Below are positions 21,449 through 32,520 of a stretch of DNA of 64,000 nucleotides, piece by piece (the first letter of the stretch is position 1; the number at the start of each line of letters is the position of its first letter). A model generated the notes under the pieces. The model ran no database searches. It saw only the letters and a program-made list of their open reading frames with translations, and had not been told where the DNA came from. The position numbers and the translations under genes are program-made. Location of the stretch: the NCBI GenBank assembly GCA_951640165.1, contig OX621265.1, positions 18,489,001-18,553,000 of the forward strand, given 5' to 3'. Source of the DNA: Pseudoips prasinana. Taxonomy: Eukaryota; Arthropoda; Insecta; Lepidoptera; Nolidae.

Positions 21449-23193
21449 TTATTTTGCCCTAGTGCACGTAAAATTGGCTTTTGAAGTGTGATAGTCTTTG
21501 CATGCTATACAAAGATTAACATAGAAAGTATCGCACTTCCAAACTGTACTGGCATCTTTTCTCTGTAGGGCATTCCACTTGCACCGTACCCTCTTCTTCT
21601 CATTTTTTACAGAAAAGTGTCCCATTGCAGGTGATGCTTGTAATTTTGGTGGACGAAATTCGAAATGCTTGCCAAATTTCGTCAACCAAAGTTACGCGGA
21701 ACCTTCTTTAGGCCATATCTTTATGGTGAGGCATGAATATCACAAATGAATTGTGTATAGAGACATTTAAAAGCCGACGGAAAAGCTTCTTGTACCATAT
21801 TGAGTTTATTACTCTTTCTAAGGGGAACGCTTGCAGAAATTGGCCCTTCCTGTCGATGCCCCCCATAGAAAGACTATAGTCGAGCACAACCTTGGGCCTA
21901 TATTTACAGTTTCCAAACTTTTCTTTTCCACCGACTTCTACTTTGTGGAACGTAGAGATACGTGACACGACATTTGTGTCGCTCCAAACAACTATAGTAA
22001 GGTTATTCGTTTGGCTAAATGACACTTCGCCAGGTCGCATTTTTTTGCCGCTTATGCTTGTTGGGATAAATTGTCTATGTAGCCGTAGTGTGCCCATTGT
22101 GTTAGTTTTTTGAGCATTCAGTACACGAGAGAGTAACGGACTAATATAAAAATTGTCCATAACTAAAGTATGCCCTTTATTCAATAAAGGTCTTACCAAG
22201 TTATGGACAATTTTGGACGTAGCTCCTTCGGGCTCGTCACTTTTCTGCTCGGGGTCATTAACGGATTTATCTGCCTTACCTGTATACACAATCATTTTCC
22301 ACAAATATCCGGTTCGCGACTCACACAATTCATAGCTTTTTATACCTACCCGAGCAGCTTTGTTGCTTATGAGTTGGGCAAACGAAAGCCTACCCTTCCA
22401 TAGCAACAGCGATTCGTCTATTGCTATGTCCTGCTCAAGCAGGTATAAGGAGCTAAATTTACCATTAAGGTGATTAATAACTGGTAAAATTTTAGTCAGC
22501 CTATTGGGTATATTTGTGGAGGGATGATTGATGTCCACAAAGTGCAAGCATTTTTTTATTAAAATAAAGCGGTGGAATGTCATTAGCTAGGGACATTGAA
22601 TAGGGCAAACACGGCGTCCAATATTCCCTTTCGACGGCAATCGACGCTATGCTTTGCAACATGATAATGCTTCAAAAGGTCCAAATCTCGTCCGGCGTCA
22701 CGGGAGTCCATCTGTTAATGCGCGAAAATTGCTGCTTATTTAACGCAAAAAAGGACGCCCCGTATTTGTTGGTTTCGCGCGATAACGATTCGACGTGATA
22801 ATGAATCGTCCCAAATTTTTCAAAAAATTTGAAACGGTGACATATCTTCAGAGTAAAATGTAGGTCCGGAATTACTTACAAATTCGTCCCGCTGACCCGT
22901 GAATGTGTCAGGAACATTTAGCCATTTAAAGGTCAGCTTATCGCTTGGAGCCAGACCTTTTAAGGCATCATCATCCTGCTGATCAACAGCATTAAGCTCA
23001 TTAAGAGCAACACTAACAAGAGAATGTGGTAAATCTTCTAGAGATGCCGGATACTCCAAAACACTTCTCTTTTGTGGACCATCATCTCCCATCACAAGTT
23101 CATCCTCAATGTCACTTCCAGGATTGACTTGGTGCTCCGATATGATGGTATCCCAGTCGACGGCAGTTGCATCATCGTCGTAAATTGACGGTT
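21449..23193 (-). pseudogene. piggyBac transposase body
   Basis: 23193-22820 is the acidic N-terminus. 22819-22584 keeps the RETNKYG and FSRINRWTPVTPDEIW blocks, read across frames. 21708-22583 is open, with the three catalytic Asp positions in DESLLLWKGRLSF, MDNFYISP and DYSLSMGGIDRKGQ, plus the insert motif GIKSYELCES. 21449-21685 holds the C-terminal Cys-rich segment (RCKWNAL...WKC...LCIACKDYH). All catalytic residues remain, but the frame is broken at least four times. No TTAA-flanked terminal repeats were found next to it. Confidence 0.85.
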
Positions 23194-23809
23194 CTAGAAT
23201 AAAATTACACATTTACTGAGCTTAGCCTGCCTATATAGCCTATTCTTAAAGAATAAAGAAAATAAATTACCAACGATGTTTGACGCCGACGGCACAGGAA
23301 GTGGTGACGGTTGTGGTGACGGCTCGACTGAAGTGTTTGTTACTAAAATAAAGTTTATGGATAAGTGAAACCAAATGAAAAAAAATATAAAGTTATGATT
23401 AGTTTAATAAAAGTGGCAGTCTTACCAGGTGAAAAACCGACTAACTCCACAGCAGCATCAATTATTACGCCCTTAAACTGCGATGCATCATCGACGGCTA
23501 TAACGCCCGTTGAGTGCATAAGCGTCAGTTTTTCTTCCTGTTCAACAATATAAATAGAATAAACTTGAAGGCTAAAGTTGGGTTACGTTAGCCTTCAAAT
23601 TTATTCAGTTTGAATAAAACAACTTAAATTACGTTTGGGGAGGTGTAAGCATTCTTCGTTGGTATCCAGAAGGCCCAGTCTCGACATCCGATTCAATGAA
23701 CCTGAAAGGCCCACTGGCGTCCGAAACAGATTCTGAAAATATGAAATTAATTAGGTGTCTAAACATTAGAAAAGTAATAAGAGAATTATAAATAAAATAA
23801 AATAATAAA

Positions 23810-23900
23810 GGTTTTTATTCACGTAGACTTTAAAAAAAGCGCTTGTAAATAGTCAGAACATGTTTGTAGCAATACAGTTATTATTTCTAGTTACAATTAT
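23810..23900 (-). repeat. LINE tail inside an intron
   Basis: It matches the tail at 9730-9820 and 42700-42815 in reverse. It lies within the 186-bp intron 23733-23918 of the piggyBac-derived gene. Confidence 0.6.
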
Positions 23901-24351
23901 AATATAAATAATACACACCTCTTTTTTTTAATTCCCACGGTTGAGGAACATGTGGAGGTGTCCCAGGAATTAGTCGGCAGGCAATCCTTGGTGGTGATAC
24001 TCTTCTAGAAGGTAAATAAAATAATACATGAATTCTAAAAAAGACGTTGAAACCAAAATAGTATTAAAAAAATATCTTACTTGGTTTTTTTCCGTAATTT
24101 TACGAGAAGCATCTGGCATTAAGGAATGCGTATACGCTATCCGGTCGCGCAATTATTATTATACAACTACAGATAATTCTTAAAGCTAAGGCATAGGCCT
24201 ACAAAACTGTACCACTTTCTGACAGGCGGACAGGCGTGCTATATTTTTACGGTCCGGACCTGGAACAAGAATAAAAAGGTACTTTAAATGTGCTATATTA
24301 ATTTTTTATTTTTAGATAAACGTAATAATTAGAATATACGTATGTTTTAGG

Positions 24352-24658
24352 CTGACTACTTGGTCCTCCCACATTCTGGCCACTGGTGGATGGTTGCGGT
24401 CTAAAAACAGTATAGTTTTAGAGAAATGGTTCTCACTCGTCCAAAATCCGGTAAAATATGAGAACCATTTTCATGAAAATATGCAACATATCAATCATTA
24501 ACGTTTCAAAATTAAGCATGCGTAGTTGGATTTGCCCACGACCACGGTCAACACCTGATCCACCACCACCTCTAGCGAGGCTGGTATTACGCCCACGTGC
24601 ACGGCTTGGCAACCATCCACCAGTGGCGAGAATGTGGTGGGACCAATAGTCATTTATC
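24352..24658. mobile_element. Inverted-repeat element of unknown type
   Basis: The left arm (GACTACTTGGTCCTCCCACA at 24354, continuing to about 24398) is the reverse complement of 24608-24653 with few mismatches, so the arms are about 45 bp. The interior encodes a Gly/Arg-rich stretch on the minus strand (24540-24600, with GRN, RGGGG, DRGRG). That could be coding or chance; no domain is recognised. Confidence 0.5.
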
Positions 24659-24861
24659 AATCAATCAATATTATTTATTTCTCTCCACAATATTATAACA
24701 TGGTTATGGTTACAGATATTGAAAATTTTGCAACATCAATCAAAAATATTGTAGAAGACTGATGTCCAAACTAGGCTCTTGTAGGCCTGTATTTCAGGTC
24801 ACCAGATCCCCACCCCTTGGAGTATTGACCATATTAACCGTACAAAAATATGAAAAGAAAT
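24659..24861 (-). repeat. LINE 3' end fragment
   Basis: It starts with an ATCA/ATTT tail and holds GGAGA, CAGGCCT and ATACAGG blocks in the same order as 43490-43670 on the plus strand. Confidence 0.5.
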
Positions 24862-25300
24862 AAAATAATAAAAGTTTGAGCAAAAGTGTGTGAAGTGTTT
24901 CGTGGATGCACATATGAGTATTTTTTTTTTATATTTACTTTTTGCGCAAGGATACCAGGTAGGTTGTACTTTATATATGTTTTTTATTATATTAATGTTT
25001 ATGTCAGATTGGTCAAAAGCTTCTCAGTTTTGTCATAGGTCAGTGCCTGGAGCCAAGTTGTTATTACATTAATGCATTTAGTCATTATTGTAGTTGTATA
25101 GTTATTACATTATTGCAATTATATTTAGTTAGATGGTACATAGGCAGTTTTTTATTAATTTGATTGTACAAGAAGCCCCCAAGATGACAGAAGAACCCCT
25201 TTGCTACCACAGTTTTCAGGTCAGTACATGGTCCATCAACAGGTCTGATTCGTCGTTTTCCTCTACAGAGCGACAGGTCAAAGTATCTAAAGCTGAGAGT
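24862..25300. other. Intergenic, no gene seen
   Basis: AT-rich; only short random frames. Confidence 0.35.
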
Positions 25301-26341
25301 ATTTATGGACCAGGTGATTAATGCGTGAATTATACATAATGTACGAGCATTATGAATAATGTCTAGCTCTATCAGGCTAAGTGATTAATATTATATTAAC
25401 TTCATTATTTATCACATTGCATGGTCATTATCATATTGCTACATGATAATTAGGCAATTTGACAATAAAGCTAAATATGACGCGGTGTCAGGGCGGGGAG
25501 GGAGGCACGCATGGCGTGGCATGCTTTGACCAATCAGAGACCGCCATTCAACGTGCGACTCGTGCGGCGGAGTTCAAGGGCTATTGTTTTTGTTTAGTTT
25601 TGCATTGTATGTCATTTGAAAAATTCACTAAGCTCCAAAAAAATGGGATTTTTGAAAACTTTCCACCAATCTTCACCAATAACAGTGTATCTAGCACTCG
25701 GCGGTCACTGCCGCGGCACGCTCGCTCGCGTTCCCGCGCTAGATGGTCACAGTTCTAACCTAACCCAAATAATTTCCTTTTTTTTTAGTAAATTAGGTGG
25801 CAATGTATAAAGTAGAAGGACAAGTTTTGATAATTGTTGATCTTTACTTTTGCTTTCTATAGAATATTTAGTTGACATTGTAAAAAAGAAGATATACTTT
25901 ACAAGAGGCTATCTCATTTTCCTGTTGCTTCGTTATAAAATGCGAAGTCTGGTCACGTGGCCAATAAATAAATGTGTGGCTAAACTTATGATTTCTCTAT
26001 TTGTGATATGACTTTACTTAAGCTTTGAATGCAAAAGCTAGTGGTTGCTTAATGCAGAATGTCCTTGATAATTAATCCAAATAATGTGTCTGATTATTTA
26101 AATGGCTTATTATTTAGTTTATTTTAAGTTAAAAAACAATTACAATAAAAAATTGTAATTAAAATTGTTTGTACTACTCTGCTCAAAAGGTGATGGACAA
26201 TATGCATAATGCCCGGTTAATTTGATTATTTGAATAATTCTTATCATATTGCACTCTCATATTGGGCATGTATCATAATAACCGGGCATTATGTATAATG
26301 CCCAATTTCTCACTTGGTCCATAACATATACACATCACCTT
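25301..26341. mobile_element. Possible DNA element with palindromic ends
   Basis: 25303-25345 (TATGGACCAGGTGATTAATG, then ATTATACATAATG) resembles the reverse complement of 26285-26326. Both ends carry nested ATTATACATAAT/GCATTATG palindromes. In between is a CpG-rich block (25480-25760, with CCAATCAG at 25530) and AT-rich sequence with no clear ORF. No transposase is seen, so class and boundaries are unsure. Confidence 0.4.
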
Positions 26342-26963
26342 TATTTATCAAGAAGAAAGTAAAGTTAACAATGCTCAAGTAATGCTCCTGTTGTTGCAAG
26401 CGTCCATAGGCTACGGTGGCCACTTACCAAAAGGTGGGCTGTATGCTAGTTTGTCTTAGTAATAAAAAAAGGAAGAATTTGTCTTTTTGTCAAAATTATG
26501 CTTTAAAACATTATACATATTAACTTTTGTGGTAATTGGGTTAAAGAAATCGGTAATTTTAAATTTAAAAGACCTACTTCTTTGCAAATAAGTAAAAACA
26601 TAACGTAACTAGTAAGAACATTGAAGTGACATGACCGAGTTTACTCGGCTGGCCGCTTCAAAATCTCATGTGTGTGCTATGCTTTACGTATGAACCAAGA
26701 CATCGGCCATGTTTTTTGTTTTACAAATGATGGTCTAATGTTGGATAATATTTATCTTATCTTAGATTATTAATATTTTTATAATCTAATGGCTGAAAAT
26801 GATTCTGGAATAAATATTCTTTAAAAACCTGATTATCAAAACCGTTTACACGGAATTTAGTACCACATTAATAGATGTTATTTTGAAAAAATCTAGGTGC
26901 ATACTTTGAAGAACTTACCCATTTATGAAATCACTTCACACCGCACAAACTGTTTTTTATTAA
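26342..26963. other. Intergenic, no gene seen
   Basis: AT-rich; nothing recognised. Confidence 0.35.
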
Positions 26964-27493
26964 GGGTCTGTTTCACAATGTCGAAGTAAAGTCCGAATAA
27001 GCTACTTGCAACTTATCTATCGAATAAAGACATTCTGGCAAATAAACTGCAAAGTAAACTATTGGTCAGATCAAGCTTCAGGTAGCAAAGTTAACTGATG
27101 GATAAGTTATTTGACAGCGGTCATTCGACGCTTATTTCGGTGGTGTTTATTTGTAGACTTGTGTTTTGTTGTGAATAATTTAAAAAAATGGGAATATTTG
27201 ATACTACTGGAGACGAATTTGATGAATTTTTTGATCGTTCAACTGAACCGCGCAGAAATGTTTCGACACCGCTCTTGCTATATGGAGACGTTGGATGAGA
27301 AAGATTTCAGAAAACGATTAGCTATTATCGTCAGTTAATTATAATCAAAAGTAAGAAAAACACCACCGACCGAAACACCGCAATAAACAATATGCACGTG
27401 TTTACGTGTTTAGTTTAAATTTTTTTTTTTTTGCAGGCTAAGGTCTGTGACCATACCGCCTCGTCTTCATTTAATGTTGAGTATAATATAGTA

Positions 27494-29455
27494 CGAGCCT
27501 TTTCAGGAAGAACATCGTAACCGCCATTTTGCATATTTTACAGGAGAAAGATTTTTTTTAATAACTCATAGAATATTTAAAGCATTTTTTTGAAATTTTC
27601 ACCAAGTGTTTTTGTGCGACTACCTATTAATTTAAATTAGAAGTTTTGATTCAGTGCTCCAAAATCACGTACATCTGTCGCTTACGTTGAAACTGATGAC
27701 CGCAATTAGTGACGGCTGTTATGGGTATGTCGATTACGATGATTTTTAAATCAAATAAGATAGTAAAAACAAAAATGTTTGCGGGAGTTTATGAGCTATT
27801 TTTGAGAGATACCATAACAGACAGACAAACTGCCAAAAATTCAAACAAATATTTGTTTTGAGTTAAGAGACCTTAAAGTTGTAAGAAAAGAAACCATAAA
27901 CTAAGTGAATTTTTACCTTTACTACTCAAAATAGAATACAAAAAGACTTAAATTACTCATCGTCTTCATCAGTCTCACGCAGTACATCTCTTGTGTTCCT
28001 ATCGCAAGGCAAATCCAGGTATTCTTTCTCATATACCTCAGTTATGACACCTTTTTCGCACATTTTCTTTAAATCTATGAATTTCGCCATCGAAATGGGG
28101 ATTTTTTCAGTATAAGCACTTTTGGGTTCACGAATAGCTTGTTGATTCTGCCGAGACCTCAATATAAGAGACACGTCTACGACTTCTTCTGTCCCCTCAT
28201 AGTCGTATTTAAGATAGAACTTGTCACCTTTTTCAAATCTGGCGTTACGCAGCTTACTTGTTTGTATTTTAATTTTGTATGCAGCAGCCGATGTCTTTAA
28301 CTTGTACATTTTTTAAAAGAATTGTCTAATACTTTTTGGGATTAGTTCGAGCGTTTCCAATCAAAGTTTGCCATTCAGGTGGTGCGTAAATCGTTCTTTT
28401 CTGTATAAGTCCTTCTATTGTTGCATGCACAGAATCCACAGGCATCATAGTATGGCCAGGAATAAAGAAATTTATAGTTAACCTTTGAACAAAACTCCTT
28501 TGAAATAATGCAGCATGACTAGCATGGCTTTATTTTTATTTTGTCCTGCACAACTGTCACAGTAAAATGAAATCTCATTCCGATTTCTTCTATTCTCTAC
28601 CATTTTAAGGTATTTAAAGATAATAGAACAGATTTCGTCACATCCTCTTTTCGCTTCCGTTTCATTCCAAAGGTAACAAAACACAGATCTTGTACCGCTT
28701 TCATAAATACTTTCATTGTAATAGGCAAGCTTTCGATTATAGTAGAAATTCACACTTTAGCCATGAGATGGTTCTCTTTTCTAGAAGGAAGCTTGCACAC
28801 AAAAAGTTTTTATTGTCTTTACTCTTTTTTTCATCCTCTAGAAATAGTTTTAATGATCTTTCTTTGTCATCTATGTGTTTCTTATAAGCATCTGATTCCA
28901 TTGGATACGTCTGGCCTTTTCTTCTTCATTCAAATTCTTGACTCTCTCACATTCTTCGCATTTATCTCTCTTTGGTTAGTGAAACCCTACGTTAAAAACA
29001 GGAAAAACACAGTTTCTATTATTTATATTTTACTGACTTAATGTCATAGCAGCTTTATATAATAATAATCTAAAATTCCGGCATTTATTTGAGCATTAAT
29101 GTGCTACAACTTACGAAAAACTAAACGCAAAGCATATTGTATTTTAATTATGTTAAGCAAATAAGTATCGTAAGCATCAAGTATGATGCTGCACTGAACA
29201 AACTAAATAACTTAATATTTTGTCGTAAACGACAGGTACTGTACTTATGATCTATCAGTTGGTGGTTGTTACGTTGAAAAACTAAATAGGTTGTAACTTA
29301 CGATAAAAACTTCTTACTTTAATAAAAGTGATAATAATCAACTTTTATTCAAGGTTTTAACACTTTAAGGTGTAAAATCAACTGATCTGACGGTAACTGT
29401 GAAAACCCTGTTTTGAGATTTTTGGCGCTTACGATGTTCTTCCTGAAAAGGCTCG
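27494..29455 (-). mobile_element. TIR transposon with 4-bp AGTA target duplication
   Basis: 33-bp inverted ends begin CGAGCCTTTTCAGGAAGAAC, with one mismatch. AGTA stands at 27490-27493 and again at 29456-29459. The interior holds a decayed minus-strand gene (27953-28970). TIRs, target duplication and coding content agree on one 1962-bp unit inserted in the larger element. I cannot match it to a named superfamily. Confidence 0.75.
27953..28970 (-). pseudogene. GQN-motif (DUF7869-like) transposon protein, decayed
   Basis: In order there is a C-x2-C pair (KCEECERV, near 28949-28960), a Lys/Glu-rich helix (DAYKKHIDDKERS), and NFYYNRKLAYYNESIYE. Next come the core FYCDSCAGQNKN (about 28527-28563) and, in another frame, FIPGHTMMPVDSVHATIEG (about 28420-28480) and YAPPEWQTLI. 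Last is a C-terminal tail at 28309-27953. The Asp-rich GQN and GH..DS.H motifs occur in uncharacterised proteins common in insects and cnidarians; I recall these as DUF7869, and an RNase H-like fold is my inference. At least three frame breaks are present, and the usual N-terminus is missing. Confidence 0.65.
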
Positions 29456-29462
29456 AGTAGTC

Positions 29463-30250
29463 TATGCACGTGTTTTTTTTCGCCCTCTTTGGGCAGTCTA
29501 AGATCTGTGACCATACCGCCTCGTCTTCAGTTGTAATATTTATATTTCACAGTCACTCAGTCATGTCCGTCACGTCCGTCACAGTCAAGTCATAGTCCTA
29601 CCCCAGTAAAGCAGTGGAGACTTTACTAGAGGCTTCTATGGAGTTATGGTTTAAACACGGAAAATCACAATTCACGGCAATATCGCACTTTCCTCCACTT
29701 GTGTAAACATAAAAACTCGAATTTACACCAGTTTTTGAAAATAAAACATAGCCTCGATGCGTCCTTTTCCGCGTTAGCGCCAAAACCCAAAATGCACTTG
29801 TTGATATTGATATTTGACGTTCATTTATTTGTTTTTTTTTATCCGTTTTACGGCTCTGGCTTCTTCGACCTTATGAGCCTTCAGTAAATATATTTTTATA
29901 TTATTTATTTTCGTCATTGTAAATATGTAAATTAATTTCAAGAAAAGTCCGTCACAGTCAAGTCATACACAGTCTTTCAGTAAAGCAGTGGAGACTTTAG
30001 AGACGCTTATATGGAGTTTTAGATTCAACACAGAAAATCGCAATTCACGGCAATATTGGCACTTTCCTTCACTCGTGTGCTTTGTCAAAGATGTTATTGT
30101 CTAAAAATCCACCATATTTACACATAAAATCTCGAATTTACACCAGTTTTTGAAAGTGAAACAATGCCACCATGCGTCTTTTTCAGCGTTGGCGCCAAAA
30201 CTCCCATTTATTTGACTTTCGATGTTTTGTTTCCCGCAAAAAAATCAATT
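29463..30250 (+). repeat. Repeat unit with an internal direct duplication
   Basis: 29490-29535 (GATCTGTGACCATACCGCCT) equals part of 27438-27475 and, reversed, two sites at 33555-33638. 29570-29780 and 29945-30205 are two direct copies (each with GTCCGTCACAGTCAAGTCAT and CAGTAAAGCAGTGGAGACTT). No protein is recognised. Confidence 0.6.
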
Positions 30251-30604
30251 TATATATTTATTTTTGTTTGATTAAATAAAAGTAAGAAGATAAATTTGAA
30301 AATATTTATGCAAACCTGAAAATGCTAACCATAAAAAAATGTGTAAAATCTACGATAAAGATATTTTGGGTGTGTTTATTATAAGAAATGTTTTTATAGG
30401 TTGTATGTTACGTAAAACGGAACGACAAATTGCAAGGTTTCCAAACCTACTAATTAGTAACTGCCAAATAGCTATCTGGCAAATAAATTTAACGGGGAGG
30501 TGATGGTGAAACTCAATGTGCATTATTCAGAATTTATATCTGTCAGGTTATTTATTTGTTAGTTATGTATCCGATACTTTATTTGTACATTGTGAAACAG
30601 ACCC

Positions 30605-31558
30605 TTCATAAAGTTTTATTAATTTTGCACACGCACGTAAACCACTTCAACTTACTGTTTGGTGTCAAAAAGCCACAAAATAAACCGGTGCAGCAGCAGA
30701 CGGTGAGGTCACAAGAACTTGCGTCGAACTACTAACGAGAGCGACACTTAGTAACCTTTTTTTTAATGTTCTACAACGAGTATGGTTTTGCTGTACATTT
30801 AAAGCAATCACTGATAAGTGTTTAATGACACAAAAAAATAAGTATCCGTGTGGATGAACGAGATAAATTATAATAAGGAGCTAAACTAACGAACCTTCGA
30901 CCATATAATGCTCGAAGAAACGAACCTCAGTTTGGCACCAAGCAAAATGGTTGCTACCATTGCGCACTCTGTCGCAACTGGTAGTTTATTTGAATCAAAA
31001 TTATGAAACATTACATAATTGACAAAAATAACACTAATTATTTGTGATAGGAAATACCGTGTTCCCGTAAGTTTGATGTCGCTGATCACCTTTTACACGA
31101 AAATACCGCACAATTGACCATTTTGACGGAGCACTACTTCGCGACAGAAAACGATACCAAATGGCCGAGTTTCGAGTGAAACAGTTTTATATAACGTGTA
31201 TGGCCAAGGGGCACGTATGGCTAGCAGAGGGGCCTTGCGTTAAGTTCTCCATTGTCTAAATGCTCGAAGCTTGACTGTGACGAACTTTACTTGACTTGAT
31301 GACGAAAATAAATGATATAAAAATCATAAAGTTAGTATACCTAAGGAATAGAGCATCAAAGGGCTGAGGGAGCGAAATATCACTAGCTGCAACACTGTAT
31401 GATAAAAAGAGATGCGTGATGCGACGTAACAGAACTGTTTTTGGCATCTGTTTGACAGTTCTTCGGCACTTATTGGCACGCGGCGAATTTGACTCCTGAG
31501 AATTTTTCTGATTTTACGTGAAATCGTGAATATTTTTGGAAAATATTTCTTTAGAAAT
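30605..31558. other. Unique-looking sequence, possible promoter of the exon at 31559
   Basis: No convincing gene; the 67-codon minus frame at 30886-31089 has no known domain. 31335-31365 (ATACCTAAGGAATAGAGCAT) is inverted at 33098-33125. Confidence 0.3.
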
Positions 31559-31632
31559 ATGGTGATTTTTTCAGTGACAAATTGTTGTAGTACAACACAG
31601 AAAAATAACCCTGAAAACTGTTCATTTCACAG
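31559..31632 (+). CDS. Possible THAP-type first exon
   Basis: The ATG at 31559 opens 24 codons plus 2 bases up to a good splice donor (CAG then GTAAAT). The peptide ends NPENCSFHR-like, and the Cys-x-x..K..SFH(R) spacing from the start resembles the first exon of THAP-domain proteins, where an intron after FH[RK] is common. The first zinc Cys is replaced by Ser (position 5), and no matching second exon (F-P) was found downstream. It may be a truncated gene, a transposon-derived exon, or chance. Confidence 0.4.
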
Positions 31633-32039
31633 GTAAATTATTCCAAATCGATACCTTCTTATTTAGGATTTATTTTTGCCGATGCGCTTCGAATTTTAGG
31701 CACTAAGTGTGTTCATTGTCTTCTATAAACATTTATTAATATAAGAAGCAAAGATCTAATACACATAATGCAGAATTTACGAATATCTTGTGTAAAGAAA
31801 TAATATTCTGTTAACACTAGGGCTGAATCAAGTTATCGATATTTCGTGTCCACTGTCTATCACGCGGTAAACTAATATGTATTACTGATATTAAAGTACC
31901 TATGTGATGTTTAGATGTGAATCCCCTGGAAATGGAAGTAATCCCAAATTCTCCTAAATATGTCTCAATCGAGTCCTCCTCGGAACGCAAGCCTAGCGCT
32001 TGCATTAGAAATGCGCTAGAATAGTTTATTTCAGTTATT
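31633..32039. other. No gene seen
   Basis: It contains the edge shared with 1679-1696 at 31855. Otherwise unremarkable. Confidence 0.3.
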
Positions 32040-32520
32040 TTTATAGTATATAGTCATATGGAATACTCTGGGGTAGCTCTGCTGACATTAACACCATATT
32101 TATATTGCAATAAAAAGCTGTTAGAGCCATTTATAATCTTGACGTATAAATATATATGTACTTGTAGTATAAATATAGATATAAGAATAAACATATGTTG
32201 CATACATATATACAGCATTGCAACATAAGATTATGCTACATAATCCGAACCCATCTCCACAAAATAAGTACTTAACTCTTTTATTGGGAAATGTATAAGA
32301 TTCTATAACAAACCTCCCAATGATATTAGAGAATTGTCTAGGAATAAGCTCAAAAGAATTATTAAGTAAATTTTATTTAAAAAAAGGTTTCCTGTTGACT
32401 TTACTGGCAGTCTTTTCAGTAGCTGCCACGTCCTGCACAGTAGGGTAAAAAATGACGATTCCACATAAATTTTTTTTTTTTAAGGAATAATAGAATTTAG
32501 AATTTGAATTTATTGAGATG
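32040..32520 (+). pseudogene. LINE RT C-terminal end and tail
   Basis: 32057-32145 encodes YGILWGSSADINTIFILQ-stop-KAVRAIYNLD, the RT thumb region also seen at 41640-41740. 32300-32370 encodes RFYNKPPNDIRELSRNK. The 3' part (CCTGTTGACTTTACTGGCAG...CACGTCCTGCACAGTAGGGT) is shared with 37690-37760. In-frame stop and shifts; a remnant. Confidence 0.7.

Larger units (their letters stand above)
21449..24112 (-). pseudogene. Intron-containing piggyBac-derived gene, decayed
   Basis: Six exons fit GT-AG sites with matching phases: 24112-24081, 24004-23919, 23732-23633, 23571-23426, 23342-23271, then from 23193 into the transposase. Junction phases are 2, 1, 2, 1, 1, and the joined frame has no stop up to 22820. 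The N-terminal exons are Pro/Ser rich (PGTPPHVPQPWE; SPQPSPLPVPS) and acidic (DDDATAVDWD). The transposase that follows has lesions: a T-run shift near 22820, a TGA near 22670, a shift near 22583, and a stop plus shift near 21700. It could be an old domesticated gene that decayed, or an intron-bearing transposon. The exon model is inferred. Confidence 0.65.
26964..30604. mobile_element. TIR DNA transposon, 3.6 kb, carrying a second transposon
   Basis: The ends are inverted copies of GGGTCTGTTTCACAATGT (26964 and 30604), after which similarity decays (AAGTAAAGT against AAATAAAGT). Just inside the left end, 27188-27338 encodes MGIFDTTGDEFDEFFD and, one frame over, a LDEKDFRKR stretch. That could be the start of a Harbinger-like transposase, but this is uncertain. 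The rest is the nested element 27494-29455 and repeat units at 29463-30210. Flanking bases do not give a clean target duplication. Confidence 0.6.

Noticed and set aside
21229..21462. 77-codon Lys-rich plus-strand frame
   Set aside because: No domain and overlap with the piggyBac-derived gene region.
27111..27338. 75-codon frame as a complete gene
   Set aside because: Two overlapping frames each keep only part of a plausible transposase start; mentioned as a remnant, not called.
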